NCBI RefSeq assembly: GCF_009208775.1
Contig: NZ_WFLM01000001.1
Coordinates: forward strand, 1 to 64,000
From: Silvanigrella paludirubra
Lineage (GTDB): Bacteria; Bdellovibrionota_B; Oligoflexia; Silvanigrellales; Silvanigrellaceae
DNA: 64,000 nucleotides
Reading direction: 5' to 3'
Shown here: in pieces, positions 63,171 to 64,000 of the stretch
Layout of the letters: every line of letters starts with the position of its first letter
How positions within the stretch are numbered: position 1 is the first letter of the stretch
Notes under the pieces: generated by a model
The model's database searches: none
The model's input: only the letters and a program-made list of their open reading frames with translations
Told to the model about the DNA's origin: nothing
Translations under genes and position numbers: made by a program

Positions 63171-63638
63171 TTAGTCAAAATGACTTCTTAACATCCAGGC
63201 TGTTTTTTCATGTTCTTCAATGCGAGCGGTTAGAAAATCGCTTGTTCCTGCATCTCCAGCTTTATTTGTTTCTTCGATCCAAGATCTTAAGTTGCGAATG
63301 ATAGTTTCGTGATCTTCTAATAATATTTTGATCATTTCTCTATCTTTTGGAACTTCTTTTGTTTCTTTAAGACAAGTTAATTCTTTTAATTGGGAATATG
63401 TTGCAGGAACAAATTCTCCCAAAGAACGAATACGTTCTGCTATTTCATCTAAGCTATCGAATAGAGCATTATATTGTGTATCAAATAACTTGTGAAGGTT
63501 TTCAAAATACATTCCCGTCACATTCCAATGGAAATTGTGAGTTTTTAAATATAAATAGTACGAGTCTGCTAAGTAGTGAGAAAGTATTTCTACAATTTTA
63601 GCGCTATCCGATTTATTTATTCCTATATTTGCTTTCAT
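63171..63638 (-). CDS. dps: Dps-family ferritin-like protein
   Basis: A 155-residue protein forming a 12-mer that stores iron and protects DNA. The ferroxidase ligands are in THNFHWNVTGMYFENLHKLF and DSLDEIAERIRSLGE. The C-terminus matches (EEHEKTAWMLRSHF). The short N-terminus lacks the long Lys-rich tail of E. coli Dps, so DNA binding may be weak. The start has AAAGGAAA upstream. Confidence 0.95.
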   Translation of the reverse strand: MKANIGINKSDSAKIVEILSHYLADSYYLYLKTHNFHWNVTGMYFENLHKLFDTQYNALFDSLDEIAERIRSLGEFVPATYSQLKELTCLKETKEVPKDREMIKILLEDHETIIRNLRSWIEETNKAGDAGTSDFLTARIEEHEKTAWMLRSHFD

Positions 63639-63812
63639 ACGTTTTCCTTTCAGAAATGAAGTTTATTTTCCTTCAATATTTTCAGGCTAGCATACTTTTT
63701 GGGGAGTTACTAGTAATTTAGACTAATTCTAAATATATAATTAGTATTATTTATATTTTTGTTATTGGTTTTATGAAGTTAAGTAGGGTAAGAGTATTAA
63801 TATCGATCTCAG

Positions 63813-63998
63813 CTATTTATCTGGGCGAACGTAATCTAATAATCTTTTTTTGATATGTTTTGGCTTTAAGGCATGAATCTCAGGAACAATTCCGGCAAGT
63901 GGCATAGCATATTGATAAAATTCTTCTGTAACCCCATTTTCTTCACTATTAATCATACTCTTAGGCATTAATTTTGTTTTTTGAGCAACAAGTTTTAA
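63813..63998 (-). CDS. C-terminal part of an unidentified gene (cut by window edge)
   Basis: A minus-strand frame open to the right edge of the window ends at 63813-63815. The last 61 residues are visible and include FYQYAMPLAGIVPEIHALK and KKRLLDYVRPDK. The start and most of the protein lie outside, so no family can be given. Coding character and its stop-free run support a real gene. Confidence 0.55.
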   Translation of the reverse strand, partial: LKLVAQKTKLMPKSMINSEENGVTEEFYQYAMPLAGIVPEIHALKPKHIKKRLLDYVRPDK

Positions 63999-64000
63999 AT

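Overview
The window is AT-rich, roughly two thirds A+T by eye, and comes from a diderm bacterium. It encodes lipoproteins, outer-membrane barrel proteins, YceI and RseP, a MreC/MreD/PBP2/RodA elongation set, and many periplasmic proteins. Low GC, frequent TTG/GTG starts and this gene mix would fit the Silvanigrellales/Oligoflexia side of the Bdellovibrionota. That placement is an inference from gene content and was not tested. Coding density is high. I see no transposase, phage module or CRISPR array.

Layout. 1-200: the end of an rRNA operon (5S rRNA and terminator). 0.4-3.6 kb: small accessory genes (solute-binding protein, lipase-like hydrolase, pilin-like protein). 3.6-7.5 kb, minus strand: ppiD-like gene, NAD kinase, a lone nuoB and an OmpR-type regulator. 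7.7-13.1 kb, plus strand: mreC-mreD-mrdA-rodA-small membrane protein-ruvC. 13.2-19.2 kb: a surface-repeat protein, methyltransferase, M1 aminopeptidase, an Nmad3-like protein and a Lys-rich secreted peptide. 19.4-23.5 kb, minus strand: a purine-salvage and peptidase run (pepF, DUF1275, pnp, hpt). 23.6-29.6 kb: HAD phosphatase, barrel protein, hemE, mannose-1-phosphate guanylyltransferase, pgk, tpiA.

29.6-39.3 kb, minus strand, is a complete-looking myo-inositol uptake and catabolism operon: binding protein, permease, ATPase, iolE, a Gfo/Idh/MocA dehydrogenase, a fused iolC-DUF2090, iolD and iolB. It can carry inositol to DHAP and malonate semialdehyde. 40.3-43.0 kb is a compact operon of a YheO-like regulator, an aminotransferase and an ornithine-cyclodeaminase-family enzyme, with a likely operator over its promoter. 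43-46.9 kb holds two divergent lipoproteins, an FKBP-type isomerase and an NMN adenylyltransferase with a decayed Nudix domain.

46.9-50.1 kb, minus strand, is the most interesting locus: yceI followed by two Cys-rich secreted precursors, a DUF692/MNIO enzyme and a DUF2063 partner. This is a bufferin-type (copper-binding, cysteine-modified RiPP) operon. The two precursors have matching Cys-to-Cys and Cys-to-Trp spacing around the same 25-residue helix-like segment. 51.5-59.3 kb, minus strand: a large CFI-box/barrel protein, asd, pssA, tsaB, rseP and uppS. 59.5-64 kb: hisS, then a type II thioesterase, a fatty-acid desaturase, a Dps protein and a gene cut by the window edge.
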